A stretch of DNA of 64,000 nt from Paramecium octaurelia (GCA_905182995.1 CAJJDP010000066.1:248001-312000), one strand, 5' to 3'; counted from the first letter of the stretch, positions 1 through 12,018 are shown. Numbers and translations are program-made. Notes: generated from the sequence alone by a model not told the origin.

Positions 1-1419
1 TCAGATGTATCTGGAAATGATTCAAGCTCAGATTCATCTGATGATGAAAAAATAAAAAAAAAATAAAGGAGATAAAAAGAAATTAGAAAAGAAAAAGAAA
101 AAGATGATAGGCAACAGCATCATTTACCAAAAAAATTATTATTTATGCTTAAAGAGTTTGGCATAAATGAAAGAGTACTCATAGTTTTCCATGAATTGAT
201 TATAGGATAAATAATAGGAGAGGGAGGATATGGAGTAGTTCATAAAGGTAAGTGGCTTGGTTAAGATGTTGCTATCAAATCTTATGGTAAAAGGAAATCC
301 TAAGGAAATTTGAAATATAAAATATAAATGGCAGATTTCTTAAAAGAAGTTGAAGTCATATCGAATCTTCGTCATCCAAATATTGTTTTATATATGGGAG
401 TTTGTATTAGGAAATAGAATTATTATTTAATCACTGAATATCTAGAAGAAGGTAGTCTTTTTGATCACTTACATAAAAAGAAAACACATATCGACCAAAA
501 GGCTTTGATGTAAATAGTTGAGGATATAGCGTTAGGAATGAATTACCTTCACGGCAGAAAGGTAATGCATTGCGATTTAAAATCATCTAATGTTTTGATA
601 GATCAAAATTGGAATGTCAAGTTATGTGATTTTGGTTTATCTAGAATCAATAAAAAAATAGATCATAAAATTAATAAGGGAGCTAGAATAGGTACGCCAC
701 ATTGGATGGCTCCAGAGATTATGAGAGGAGAAGCCTATTAAGAAAAAGCTGATGTCTACAGTTTTGGGATGATCTTATGGGAAATTATAACCTAATAAAT
801 TCCTTATGAAGGCTTATCCTAAACCTAAATAATTGGTTCTGTAGGGTATGGTTAAGATCAAGTGCCAATACCTTTTCAAAGCAATCCTCCTATTTTACTT
901 CATTTGGCAAAGAAATGTTTAAAGAAAAATCCAGACGAAAGACCCACTTTTGCAGATATTGTGAATGAAATTCAATAGGGGTAAAAAACAGACGCTAAAT
1001 TGAAAAGTATAATTATCAAAAATATAATATTTTAGAATAAGCAATACGGCAGCTCATTGACTTTTTTGAATGAACTATCATAACCATTTTATTCATTAAG
1101 TTGTAATTTATAATATAATTTCAATTTTTGTTTTATTTAGTTTTATTATACCAATCATGAAATTTCAGTAGTAAAAACTAAGATTTATTATAAAAGTTTA
1201 AAATAATTTAGGAATTTCATTTCACTTTAAGTAAAATCCATTAAATAATTATAGTACTCTTTTGATCTACAGGTATAGAAAATAAGGATAAGAAATATTA
1301 TTTTCGGAAGAATTTCTCCTGAAATAACTCTCTCAAAGGTGTTTAAATTTTAGAATAATAGAGAATAAATTTATATAGATTACCAAAAATAAATTTAATA
1401 TAAAATAATTTATAAATGA
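1..1419 (+). CDS. Protein kinase, TKL/Raf-like, 5' truncated
   Basis: Frame 1 is open from the window edge to a TGA at 1417, with TAA/TAG read as Gln. After an acidic, lysine-rich segment comes a complete kinase domain: glycine loop GEGGYGVVHKG, VAIKSYG lysine, HCDLKSSNVL catalytic loop (HCD in place of HRD), LCDFGLS, GTPHWMAPEIM and DVYSFGMILWEI. The CDLKSSNVL and MAPEIM wording fits tyrosine-kinase-like Ser/Thr kinases of the Raf/CTR1/DSK type, common in ciliates. The N terminus lies outside the window. The last ~110 codons are low complexity; a 24-nt GTA..TAG candidate intron at 1229-1252 and a 38-nt one at 1103-1140 leave the exact C terminus uncertain. Substrate unknown. Confidence 0.85.
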
Positions 1420-2489
1420 ACAACAGCTAATTCTAATTGGAAAATAGATAAAATACATAGATTAAATATTAAGAAAATTCTCAACAAGAATTTCAAATGA
1501 GGAAAGGCAGAAAACAACGAGATTGCTTTGAACAAAGTGATTAAAATTCTTAATAACTAAACTACGCTTTCATCAGATTAATTCAAATAACTCGTTGACT
1601 CTGTGTTTATTGATAAAGAATTTTTGTGATGACATTAAATCCAAAAGTTAGGTACTTTTTCGACGTTGAGAAAACTTGTCGTATTAATAACTGGATTCTT
1701 GCATAATTCACATATGAAATAAATTAGTAACCTAAGAATTCAAGAATTACTAGTGTCTCCAATAACATTTGTCATTCATTATAAAACGTATATTTAAAAA
1801 AATGCCAAAAATACAATAAGCTAAGAGGAAAAATTATAAAATTAACCTTATTAATTTGGTTTTTATATTTCACTTACTCTGAATGAAAATTTGTTAAGTA
1901 TTTGATACTTTTACTAGAGTAAACTTGATTTTGGAAATATCATTTATGGATTGAAATTGTGATTTTAAAGCCTCGATGTTTTTTGAGGTAACTAAGTATT
2001 TTTTGGGAATTAATTGATTCTCAATTAAGAATTTCTTTTTAACATAAAATTTTGTATAAATACAAAGGGGGAATCTTAAATACAAATAAGGTGATCAAAG
2101 AAAAAGGAATCCACATTATAATTAAGTTAAGATTACGTTGTTCTTTAAAAATCATAAGATAAACAGACGAAACCACAATGAACTCTATCAACTCTAAAAA
2201 AAGTCATTGTAAAAGCTAATTTTTAATTTTCTTTAAAATAAATTAAACTATTGCTGTAATATAACTAAAATAATAGTTGTTTAAATAACTTACACAAAAA
2301 AAATCAAAAAAAATTTAGAATGACCCAAATATATTTTATATTTGCGAATGTCCTCAATCTGCAAAGTTGTAAAATTTGAATATAGATTAATTGAGTTCCT
2401 TGAATAAAGCATATAAAAGTTATAAGCAAAGGAAAAAATTGTAATAACTTAAATATGTAAATTATATAAATTTTTATTAGAAGAATATT
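1420..2489. other. Region without a firm gene
   Basis: No recognisable gene. Two weak candidates: a 60-codon Gln-rich plus-strand ORF at 1416-1598 containing a basic RKGRKQR stretch, and a minus-strand frame 1894-2093. Frame 1 after the kinase stop also looks coding to about 1630 but is cut by TGA at 1417 and 1498, so decayed coding sequence is possible. Confidence 0.3.
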
Positions 2490-3156
2490 TAGTTAATGGT
2501 CTGAAACAACATACGCTAAAGAAGGATACCATTATGTAATAATTCTAATAGTGGCTATTTTTATGAGTTAGCCTTCATTTTCTTCCTATATTAATGACTT
2601 CTATAGGAGTTCTTGCTCTTGTCATGTTATTTGGTTCATAAACTAAATCTCTAATGTCAAAACATTAACTTAGATTCCTTGTCATCACGATATAAATTAA
2701 TTTACTGCAATTAGAAGAGATAGAGATGTTAATTAAACCAAAAATGCTAGAGAATATTCATTAAGAAAATACTTGATGACTTTTGGATTGATTAAATTTA
2801 TAAGTTCTTTCCTCTTTTCAATCCATTCATAGCTAATTTGAAAATTAAATAGGATTCATTTCGATTCTTATGATTAGATTATTGTTTTCTTTAGCGACAA
2901 AGACGTTTTTAATGTAAAATTAAATGATAAATAGACATTTGTTATAATATAAACTAAATTTCAGGTTTTCTGTTAGGCATATTATTTCAAAAATAAATAT
3001 GATACAAATATAATTATTCTATGTGATAAATACAACTATACTTTTTTTTGCTTACCATTTGACAAAGCGAATTTGATTTAAAAGAGAAAAATAAAATACT
3101 ATTAATAATAATAATAATAAAAGTTATATTATAAATCACACAAGCTTGAAAAATGA
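2490..3156 (+). pseudogene. Coding-like frame broken by one TGA
   Basis: One frame runs to a TGA at 3154 with a single internal TGA at 2839. The first part has a hydrophobic segment (YVIILIVAIFM), a Cys-rich SSCSCHVIW stretch and basic RRDRD residues; the second part continues in the same frame and ends in a short poly-Gln run written as TAA repeats. I do not recognise the family. It converges on the RING gene that ends at 3162. It could be a decayed gene, a gene with a sequencing error, or chance openness, since TGA-only stops give long random ORFs. Confidence 0.35.
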
Positions 3157-3161
3157 TATTA

Positions 3162-3939
3162 TCAGACATATTTATTTATTGAATCTGGCAATTGTTTACA
3201 ATATGGGCAAACCTTGTTTGTATTAATTGGAGTTTTTAACCATTATAGAACACAATCTTGATGAAAGGTGTGCCTTCCTTTACATTGATATTCAGCAATA
3301 TATTCCTTAACTTTAAATTCTTCATAACAGATGGGACAAACGCCTAAAGTACTCAATGAAAGTTCTTTAAGTTCTTCTATTTTGATAAAGCTTTCTTTAA
3401 ACTCAACAATAGTTTGCTCCTCAAGTGTGTTTTCAAATTATCCTGTAATAAATATGCGATTTAATAATTATCCACAAACTGAATATCTGAGAAGTTTTCT
3501 ACATATTTAAGTAAACTTACTTAATATTTTGACATGATTCTGGAGATTCTCCAAAAAAATCCAAAATCACCAATATGATTCCAGCAAAATATAAAATATT
3601 AATCAAACATTAATTGATATCTAAATATTGATGTAGTTTGTATTGCAATAAAGTTCTCAATTACATAATTTAATCCTTTTTATTCTGCTCTTATTTCAAT
3701 GTTATTAATTGAGGTATTATTAGTACGTATAAAAATATAGCACACAGATTGCTGATAAAAAGCAAGAATAAGAATGAGCATTTAAACCATGCTGCCGAAT
3801 ATGGCAATTTATCATTCATTAAGTTATCGATGTAAAACAAACAGAAGATTATGCTAAGAAGCAAATTCATTGCATCTTGTTTAATTAGGTACTTTCTTGA
3901 CGAAACAGGAGCTATGAGCAATCTTTATATATTTTACAT
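3162..3939 (-). CDS. Membrane-anchored RING-H2 E3 ubiquitin ligase
   Basis: A 22-nt GTAAG..TAG intron (3499-3520) splits the gene; removing it gives about 250 residues from ATG 3939 to TGA 3162. The N-terminal half has three hydrophobic segments (around residues 24-36, 49-71 and 110-122), so it should sit in a membrane. The C terminus carries a C3H2C3 RING: CPICYEEF, then CKGRHTFHQDCVLQWL and CPYCKQL. This is the layout of small transmembrane ubiquitin ligases that recruit an E2 through the RING. Without the intron the two halves are in different frames, which supports the splice. Target and compartment are not evident. Confidence 0.85.
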
Positions 3940-3996
3940 TAATAATATTAAATTCTAATATATTACAATTCTTATTTATAATTTATATATTTAACC

Positions 3997-4216
3997 ATGT
4001 TTCTTGAAAAAGGTAAGTCTTATTTATATTTTCATATCACCCAGTTATTCAAATTTAACTAAATGAATAAAAAATTTATGAACTACCCGAATTGCTATAA
4101 TAAGTATGATTTGAAAAATACTATTAGTAAAAAAGAAGCTAAGTGAACCACAAAATATTAAATTGAGTCATTGCAGATTTAGTTATTATTGAAATTGCCA
4201 TCAGAAATAATCCTTC
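3997..4216 (+). other. Possible short exon pair, unknown gene
   Basis: ATG 3997 starts a short frame (MFLEK) followed by a canonical 32-nt GTAAG..CAG intron (4013-4044) and a second coding-like stretch containing NEQKIYELPELLQQ. The frame then meets TGA at a possible 24-nt intron. It may be the 5' end of the small gene at 4217-4492, but I could not join them in frame. Confidence 0.25.
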
Positions 4217-4492
4217 ATGTCTATGCTTTTTCAATTAAAATCAACCGATTTGAATTACACCTATTTGAATGATTCATATGTTTTTGTTTAGAGCAAAATT
4301 GATTTAGGCAGAATGTCTCGACAAGCAGATATTTTGGAGCGTTCTCTGTGATTAAAGTAATTACTCCAAAATCAATTTAGAATATCAAATGCTGAAGAAA
4401 ATTATGCGAAAGATTTTATAATCAGAAGAAGAAGAAGAATGATGAATTTAACAAATTTGATGAGCATCAACAACAATATTCTGTTTTCATGA
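4217..4492 (+). CDS. Small hypothetical protein, 80 aa
   Basis: ATG 4217 opens a frame (MSMLFQLKSTDLNY) that continues through SKIDLGRMSRQADILERSL. A 33-nt intron with an unusual GTG start (4348-4380) must be removed; the frame then runs through NAEENYAKDF and a run of arginines to TGA 4490. Total spliced length is an exact multiple of three (81 codons). No family recognised. The GTG splice site and small size make this tentative. Confidence 0.4.
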
Positions 4493-4719
4493 AACAAAAT
4501 TATAATTTCAATTTATAATCAAAAATATTGAGTTCACTAATATTTTATAATGAGTTGAAATTTATCTATTTTCAAAGATAAATACAATTTTAAGGCTCTT
4601 GATATAAGTTTTGGAAAACTGTAATGCAAATGAAACTACAATATCCTCTTTTATAAGGTGATTAATTGAATTTTTTCTTCTAATATCAAACATAAAAATT
4701 AATAATAAATTATAAAAAA

Positions 4720-4799
4720 TGTTGACGGCGAGGTTCGAACTCGCGCCCTTTCGGAATGGAGCCTTAATCCACCGCCTTAGACCACTCGGCCACGTCAAC
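4720..4799 (-). tRNA. tRNA-Leu, anticodon AAG
   Basis: On the minus strand the acceptor arms GTTGACG and CGTCAAC pair, with A as discriminator. A class II layout follows: D arm GCCGAGTGGTCTAAGGC, anticodon arm GTGGA-TTAAGGC-TCCAT with anticodon AAG, a short variable arm, and T arm GCGAG-TTCGAAC-CTCGC. Six T residues follow immediately downstream (A at 4714-4719 on the plus strand), a pol III terminator. No intron. Confidence 0.96.
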
Positions 4800-5039
4800 T
4801 TGTATTGATAATTACATTCAGAGTAGCATAAAAAGGGTACAAAAGTTGTAACGAAATAATTAGAATAATATAATAAATAATTTATTATAATCGAAAATAT
4901 ATTTTTTCAATAACTAAAAGGATAGTATTCTGGATTAGAATTAATTTTGGTTAAGTATAATTTTGTTAATTGAATTAGAATAACAAAAAGTAAAATTGTG
5001 AATTCAATAATAGATTTTAATTCTATAAATATTTTGATT

Positions 5040-5339
5040 ATGGACCATAGCTCACATTACTTTGCCTGTGATAAAAAAGCTAAATTCTTTAATAAACGAA
5101 GGATCTGCAAATATTGATACTTTTGTTGTAAGTTATGCATCCTTAATACTTTTTAGGATTCATAGTAACATTGCAATATAATCATTAAATCTAATTTTTT
5201 AATGGTGATTTAATTTGAACCTTGTTGTAAAATAAATTAAATTAACAAATTCAAGAAAGAATAATAAGAAATGCATAATGATAACAGAAAGCTCATGATA
5301 CGAAATGATCTATTATTTTCATAACACATAGATAAATGA
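5040..5339 (+). pseudogene. Cys-rich small ORF with one in-frame TGA
   Basis: ATG 5040 to TGA 5337 is one frame of 100 codons with a single internal TGA at 5115. The region around it is Cys/Lys/Arg-rich: HYFACDKKAKFFNKRRICKY, the TGA, then YFCCKLC. The arrangement recalls a zinc-finger of FYVE or similar type, in which the TGA position would normally hold Cys or Trp; the spacing does not match FYVE exactly, so I do not assign it. A single-base change of TGT or TGG could have made the stop. Confidence 0.35.
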
Positions 5340-5404
5340 TAAGTATACAAACTTTAGATCTGCTTCTATATTTACAAACAAAAATTATTAATTAAAATAT
5401 TTGA

Positions 5405-5654
5405 TCAAAATTCCATATCACTCATCTTATCGCGCACCTTTTTCCATCGTTGGTTAAGGCCGCCTTCTTTAAACGGATCTTACTCTTCTTCGGGCAACAA
5501 CGGCACCATTGCAGCTAAACACCATAGCAGTATTTATTTGTACAAAAACATCAAACATGTCTTGCATGTGTATTAAACCTGTAAAAAACAATCGAGAATT
5601 TGAAATGTTTACAATGTTTAAAAGCAATATCACGCCAGGCCAAAGGGTTTTCAT
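5405..5654 (-). CDS. Small membrane protein, 71 aa
   Basis: ATG 5654 starts MKTLWPGVILLLNI; a 34-nt intron (5579-5612, GTAAAC..CAG, phase 0) is removed and the frame continues through CLMFLYKQILLWCLAAMVP and a charged tail ending KKVRDKMSDMEF at TGA 5405. Exact multiple of three after splicing. Two hydrophobic helices and a polar, acidic/basic C terminus suggest a small integral membrane protein, possibly a complex subunit. The tail DPFKEGGLNQRWKKVRDK is richer in G/C than the surroundings, as expected for constrained coding sequence. Family not recognised. Confidence 0.7.
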
Positions 5655-6051
5655 AATAAAAAAACAATAAATGCACAATTCCTTATTGATCCATTAAACC
5701 GTTTATGGATTCAAAATGTCTAGTTATTCTATCTTCTTAAAGGCATTTTCAAATATTCTAGATTTTGACTTTAAAATGAATCTAAAATATCATTTCTACA
5801 ATTTATTGCAATAAACTCGTATTAATCACTTGGTGGAAACTGAAAATATAATGATATATCTAAAATATCCATACATTTACGAATACCTATTGCAATATGC
5901 TAATTTAAAATATTCTAGATATTGACTTTATTATAATCACAGGTTTACTCATTTTAAATCTTAATATTCATCATTAATCACTAGGTCTTAATGCAATTCA
6001 GTATTCATTTAGAAAACCGATTTATTCAATCAAATTACAATCATATCATAA
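5655..6051. other. Mostly non-coding, with a weak 69-codon ORF
   Basis: A plus-strand ORF at 5716-5925 (MSSYSIFLKAFSNILD...) is the only candidate. Two short related stretches beginning AATATTCTAGA at about 5755 and 5912 may be a diverged direct repeat. Nothing else seen. Confidence 0.25.
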
Positions 6052-7479
6052 ATGTTAGAAGTAGGATTAAGTTTATTATTCTATTAATTAATTTTAATAA
6101 TTGACTCAATTCTGCTCTATTCAGAAAGAATAAAAACAAGTAATTCTTACGGTTCTGTGTTTCTGTTATGGCTTGAATACTTTAGTTTAAAAGTATTTCC
6201 ATCTAACACTCCAAAAGTGTACGCAATTTACTATTCTGGTGGACCAGAAGTATGAATAAAAACTAAATTCTAATTCCAGATTAAATTTTTAATTATAATC
6301 AAAATAATAATAATATGACCATCATATTAAGATAACTAGATTATTATACTTGTTATCAATCTTACTTGTACTCTGTTTAATATATTTACAATAAAAGGAA
6401 AAATACATTAAAGAATTGATTTTTTGCAATTATTTTATCTTTAGCAAATAAGAGCTATTTCTAGATCAAATATTTCATTGTTCTTTAGTTATCTAAAATC
6501 AATCATTAGCGATAGATTGTAGTATAACTTTAAGTTGGAAGAATTTATTTCTAATTATTGTAGAATATATTATTTTAAAATATTTCTTAGTTTCCAGTAA
6601 AATTACTGTTATAGAAGTGCTTTCAATGACTGAATTTTAAAGTCTATTTTTACATGTAATATATAGAAAGTTCCTCCAAAGTATTTTATTTTCTATAAAA
6701 TTTTATTAATTATTTTAATGAGTATTTTTAGGTAATATTTTGACTGCTTTATTCCAGAACTTCGAGATTTTAACTATTAATTATGGGTGAAAGTTATTGT
6801 AATTTATAAACTAGTATTGCCTGTAATATTTTTAATTTTATACTTTCTTTATAGAGAGCACTAAGATGAAACAGGTAATTGGATAATTATTTCAAATGTT
6901 ATACTCTTAATAATTGGAATAGAAAATGGAATTGGGGTGTTTAGTTGGTTGATTTCTGAGACATTTTCCATTTACACAATAATATTTGTCGCTTTACAAT
7001 TTTTTGTTAAGCTCAAGCAGCCTTCATAAATTAGGGTTGACTAAGAAAATAATGATGATACTAAATTATAAATTGTGTTTAGCCAAATTAATGAGATAAT
7101 TTATAAATCATGTTGTTGGTTAAACTTTGCGACTATGTTACCTGCAATCTTTATGCTCTCGCTCATAACTGTTTGTACATGCTAGATCAAATTGTTTTAA
7201 TCATTGATAAAAAGAAATCTCCCATAACATTAGGAAGACTAATTTGAAGAATATTTTGGTGATGAGGAAATTGAATGTTCAATCTGCATGGAAGAAATAA
7301 GGCTAATGGAAAAATATGTACAACTCCCTTGCAATCATATTTTTCATTTATAATGTATTGGAAAATGGAAGAGTTACAAACAGCTTTGTCCAGTGTGCAG
7401 AAGAATATTTAAAAATACATATATTAGCAAATCTAAAAGATAATTCCAATAATCTGATGTTCATAAAATTTAGATATGA
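6052..7479 (+). CDS. Multipass membrane RING-H2 protein, possibly pseudogenised
   Basis: Frame 1 is coding-like from ATG 6052 to TGA 7477. It encodes several hydrophobic segments (MLEVGLSLLFYQLILIIDS, IYKLVLPVIFLILYFLY, ATMLPAIFMLSLITVC) and ends in a clear RING-H2: CSICMEEI, CNHIFHLQCIGKW, CPVCRRIF. One TGA lies inside a canonical 30-nt intron (GTATGA..CAG, about 6256). Two more in-frame TGAs, at 6316 and 6631, are not removed by any 3n intron of normal size that I can find, although the frame resumes unchanged. Either the gene is decaying, the sequence has errors, or unusual introns are involved. Family: multi-TM E3 ubiquitin ligase. Confidence 0.6.
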
Positions 7480-7622
7480 CTCGAATATGTTTATAAATTG
7501 ATTATTTTTTATAAATACAGATTCATCCTCTTTTTTTTCAATTTGGATTTTGAAAATGTATGAGTGAAAATTATTATTAATAATACTATTCATTTTCTTT
7601 CTAAAGAATTAAATATAAAAAA

Positions 7623-8831
7623 ATGTAAGCATTTATTGTAATTATATTCATACAATAATGTAGAGAAATACAAAACTCAAGATGTACATCCATCCAAATC
7701 TACTAAAGTGAAGAGCCTTCAAGATAAAATTAAATAATGTTATTTTTAAATTATAAATATATTTCTAATAGCTATTTTTTCGTGATGCTTGTAAATTTAG
7801 GTTACATTGTTGAGAGTTTATAAAGTAATAATCTTATATATTATATTGTAATAATTATATGTAATTTTTCAAAGATTGAGATAATTGAATGTTCTTACAG
7901 AAAACTGACTAAATAGAGTGTTATTATTTGTAAATATTATTAATATAAATATTTACTGACTCTAGAATTGGGGCAATTTCTTGTGTGATTTTTTTAGATT
8001 AATTCGAAAAGGCAGAATTGATTTATTTATACTGTAAACTAGTATCTTAAAAAATCACTCCCCTCCAATAGCCAAATTGATCTAATAAAGGCAATAGCCA
8101 TTGAAATCTCTAAGAATTTGAGAAGTTTTTATTATCAATATAAATCTATAAGTTGATTGATTAATAATAATTTGCATTTAAACATTGAATTAAATCTTTT
8201 AAAATTTTCAATTAAACTCAATATAAAATTTGAAGCCTTAATAATCGAAGGGTACCTATTGAAAGAATTAGATAATGATAAGGGTGCAAAAATTCATTTA
8301 TTTTTACTAAAAAATGGCTAATTTTTGAACACTCTAAATATTGAGTATATTTTTGATCATTTTAAAGATTATCAATATACTTATCTCTTGACAATATCCA
8401 GCTACATTTAACTCTCTACAATAACTTCAATTAGTAATGTATAAAATTTTCTAGCAGATATTGCATAAGAGATAAAATTCAAAGTCTTTTCAGAATGAAT
8501 CTTAGCTAAACTATATTCACTATAAGCACACTACCTGATGATAAAATCCTATCGAAATTCCTAAAGGGTTCGTCAATGCTTATAGAACTATAAGCTTCTT
8601 GGCTTTTTATTAAGGACATTTTGCTTTTTTGTTAAATCTCAAACCTAGTGTTAATCCATCAACTTGTTCAAATTTAAACAATATTTACCAATTAATGACA
8701 AATTACAACTAATGCGATAGTCACAATCTTTAAATCACAACAACGCTCAAAAAATTGATAAGAAATGGAAAAGGAAGAATTTATTGTTAGAATTTATTCA
8801 AAAATTAATTATTATTATATTTTTCTTGTGA
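7623..8831 (+). pseudogene. Possible decayed gene, several in-frame TGA
   Basis: One frame (positions divisible by three) looks coding over long stretches, notably the residues FEALIIEGYLLKELDNDK and IEYIFDHFKDYQYTYLL around 8220-8400. It is interrupted by TGA at 7986, about 8022, 8154, 8496 and 8829. That stop density is close to what chance would give, so this is at best a relic. A hydrophobic coding-like stretch in another frame follows to about 9040. No family recognised. The rest of 7480-9072 shows nothing definite. Confidence 0.3.
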
Positions 8832-9072
8832 TTCAGGCAATAAATGCAAAAGAGGAACTGATAAAAATAACCTGTCTGAAAAGGCTTGAGAAATAGACAC
8901 CAATGTTAAAATATACTTTGGTTATATTCTTTGTTTTCCATAATTATTTTAGATTTGTAGCTGTAAACAAAATGATCAAGAACAAGATTAACATGCTTAC
9001 AGACTTGACATATATTATGTTTTCATTATCATAATTCTGAACCATTTATAAATAATTATCATTTTTTATTAA

Positions 9073-10139
9073 TCATTACTATTCTTTTTGCAATTCGACT
9101 AGCGATAATAGGATCCTTTGTTTAGAGAAGTCATCCAATTCTACATCCCCAACAACTTTAAATTCAAAGTCTTTACAAGTTACAGGCAATGAAAAACAAA
9201 TGCCTTTTGGAATTCCGTAATGATTTCCATCAGAAATTACCTAAACTAATAAATTGTGATACTCCAAAGGAAGTCCAGTTGTCTTAAGAAGTGCCTAAAA
9301 ACCATGTTCTTAAATGATCTTTCACAGCAATTGCTCCGGATATTGTACTTGCTCCTCTGGAGAGTTATAAAATCTATCCTCCTCTTTATTAGACTTACTG
9401 AATAAGAGCATTTCTCAAGAAATCCTTGGAAAATGTTTCTGATGCTTATTTACCATTAATAATCGAATGAGTCATATCTGGGTATTAGGTAAGAGAGTGA
9501 TTTCCCCAAATAATCACTCTTTTGATTTAATCAATAGTTGTATTTGCTTCTCTTGCAAGCTAAAATAATAAAATTTGACATACAGTTGAGACACATCTAT
9601 TATGATCTAGTTACATAAGAGATGTAAAATTTTGTTATGGAATTTTGATGCATTGATGAGCCAAAGTAGCACAATTTGTGTTACTTGGATTTGCCACAAC
9701 TAAAACTTTAACTGTAGATTTGGCTTATTCATTCAAGATTTAACCCTGTGTATATAATTTCAATATCGAACCTATTGTATAAATATTTCTCTGTTCATCT
9801 ATAACAGATCGCTTCTTTCCATTCCTGGTTTCCTAGGCATGGCTCCTAAAAATATTGCTACATCTGCATCTTTAAATGCAACTGCAGGATCACTTGACAC
9901 TATGACATTATTTAGAAGTGGGAATGCGCAATCTTATATTTACATCTTGATTCCTTCTAATTCTTGTAGTTTATCTGGTAATTCCAATAGTTACAATGAG
10001 AATTTTTATGTTGATCCAAAAACTTAGCCAGATCCCAAAAGAGGATAACTACATTTCAATATTTTCAGTATTACAATGCAGAAGCTAAATTACCAGCAGC
10101 TCCAGTAATTGCAATTTTTAATTCTTCAAATTTTTGCAT
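9073..10139 (-). CDS. Malate dehydrogenase, cytosolic type
   Basis: Oxidises malate to oxaloacetate with NAD+. Four introns of 26, 26, 24 and 22 nt (10049-10074, 9746-9771, 9560-9583, 9241-9262) restore one frame. Landmarks in order: ITGAAGNLA dinucleotide fold, [24 protein letters not shown] with substrate-binding Arg residues, [15 protein letters not shown], the catalytic-His motif IIWGNHS, TQYPD and [12 protein letters not shown]. These follow the cytosolic MDH1 pattern rather than the mitochondrial one. The second intron begins GTTCG, unlike the usual GTA. No targeting peptide: the protein starts directly at the nucleotide-binding strand. It lies 22 bp downstream of the DHHC gene on the same strand. 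Confidence 0.95.
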
Positions 10140-10161
10140 TTAATTTTATTTATATAATAAT

Positions 10162-12018
10162 TCATAGTTCAATAAATTCTGTTGCTAATTCACTACTATA
10201 TTCTTTTTTCTTCTTGTTTATAAAACACATTTCAAAACAATTTCCAAGGCTAATATGTGATTATTCCATTTTCATTTATTAATCATTACTTGGTTGTTAA
10301 GTACCGCCTTAACCTTATTCTGTGGATTCCATTGATTAGTCTTCACTTCGATTTATGGCACTTTTTTCATTGGATTTTTCATCTTTTGAACCTGGAGCAC
10401 CTAAACTGTGTCTTTCAAATGTAGTTTATCCTGTCAATAAATTGACAGTTTAAATGTAAATTAGAATTCTTAATTATAAATTTCAATTACCCCAAAGGTA
10501 CAATAAAGAGTAAGCAATAAATGATAACATAAAAAAAAGTAACCTTTTTTCCAATTATAAGCCATTCTTCACTTAAAGTAGCATTAATAAACCATCTCTA
10601 AACAGCATTGGATTTATAATGAGAAGATTGCATGAAAAGCTGCAAAACGAATTCAGAAAATAAACTGATAATGAAAAAATAAAACACAAAATGGTTTCTA
10701 ATTTAATAAATTAATTACTTTGCTCCAACACAATTATTTATCCAAGGACAATGATGATCATATACCATAACACATTATTAGCAAACATCACAATGCTTAG
10801 ATCTTTTAGGTCTTACTAACTTCTATAAGTGTTTGTATATATACCTTACAATCTGAGCAAATGTTTGAACAGTCATATCTTTCTAACATTTAGAGCATGT
10901 TTAATTTATGGTCTGTCCTCACTACTCCAGCATCTTTGGCACAAGAAATAAAGAAAAATATAACAGTTATGCTAGTTAAAGAAAAGAATGTCCACATCCA
11001 AATTGTGCTAATAACAACTAAAATATATAGAATAGAATATCTACATGGGAAGGTAAATAGAATTGTGCTAATAAAACAAGTCATATACATTAATAGAAAG
11101 CCAATTTAACTATTCCTTTATTGAGTCACTGGTCTAAAAGGCTATCTAACATTGCAAAAGATAAGAATATCGTTTTTATCTCTCTAGAATTTATTATAAA
11201 AATTACAATCATTATTTCAACTGTTTTGAAATCATTTTCTATAGCTAAATCTAAAGGTGTTTTACCATTGGAGTCTTTAATTGAACGATCAGCTCCTTTC
11301 ATTAATAGTTTTCGCACAATTCTAGAATTCGCTTACATAGTAGCTAGATGCAATGGAGTAACTGAAGTATCTGTATCTTAAAGATTTAGATTAGCATTCC
11401 ATGAGATTAAGAAATTTACAGCATTATATGATCCTGAATATGCAGCCCAATGGAGTGGTGATGATCCTTTATTATCAATCACATTAATATCAATCCCTTT
11501 CTGGAGATAATAGAAAATAGTCAATGGGCAATCTCCTTACGAGGCGGTATGTAAGACAGTTAACTCTTTAATAGGAAGTTATGATTTACCATTATAATTT
11601 TTTATTTTGTATTCTGCACCATATTATTCAAGGAGTTTGATGGTTTTCTAATATTGTAAATATAAATACTAATGATCCTCGATAAGCTGCTAGATGTAAT
11701 GCTGTGAAACCTTCGTCATTTTGTTAATTAACCCATTGTTCAACTTCTTGTTTTGTATGAATGTTTTTATCTATTTATGCTTAGATGTATTAAAAATACA
11801 ATTCACTTAATTGTTCGTTGTTGTTGTAACAAGAGAGATGAATTACTTTTATTATCAAATCTTATACAAGTATATAGCTTTTGGGTTTTAAGTATTAACA
11901 GATTATGATTGTGATTTTCATAAAGGATTGCTTTGACGTTATAAGTATCGTCAGAGTTTGCGTAATTTATGAGAGAACCAATGGCTTAACTATTTCTTCT
12001 GGATGATGATCTAGACAT
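10162..12018 (-). CDS. Ankyrin-repeat DHHC palmitoyltransferase (HIP14/Akr1 type)
   Basis: Transfers palmitate to protein cysteines at Golgi or endosomal membranes. Residues about 50-280 hold ankyrin repeats (GFTALHLAAYRGS, GSSPLHWAAYSGSYNAV, TPLHLATMQANSRI, GKTPLDLAIEND). Then come two close transmembrane segments, the Cys-rich domain (CSDCKKLVRPKRSKHCDVC), the catalytic YDHHCPWINNCVG motif, two more transmembrane segments and the conserved TTFER (TTxE) motif before a Ser/Gln-rich tail. Six short introns were placed, all about 21-23 nt. Ankyrin plus DHHC in one chain is the architecture of yeast Akr1 and animal ZDHHC17/13, where the repeats bind substrates. Confidence 0.95.

Noticed and set aside
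3100-3125. Simple TAA repeat as a microsatellite or telomere
   Set aside because: Short and in frame as a Gln run; no Paramecium telomere repeats (G4T2/G3T3) were seen at either window edge.
4562-4798. Minus-strand ORF containing SGLRRWIKAPFRKGASSNLAV
   Set aside because: It is the tRNA-Leu gene read as protein.
9839-10027. Plus-strand ORF starting [17 protein letters not shown]
   Set aside because: Antisense to the conserved malate dehydrogenase coding sequence.
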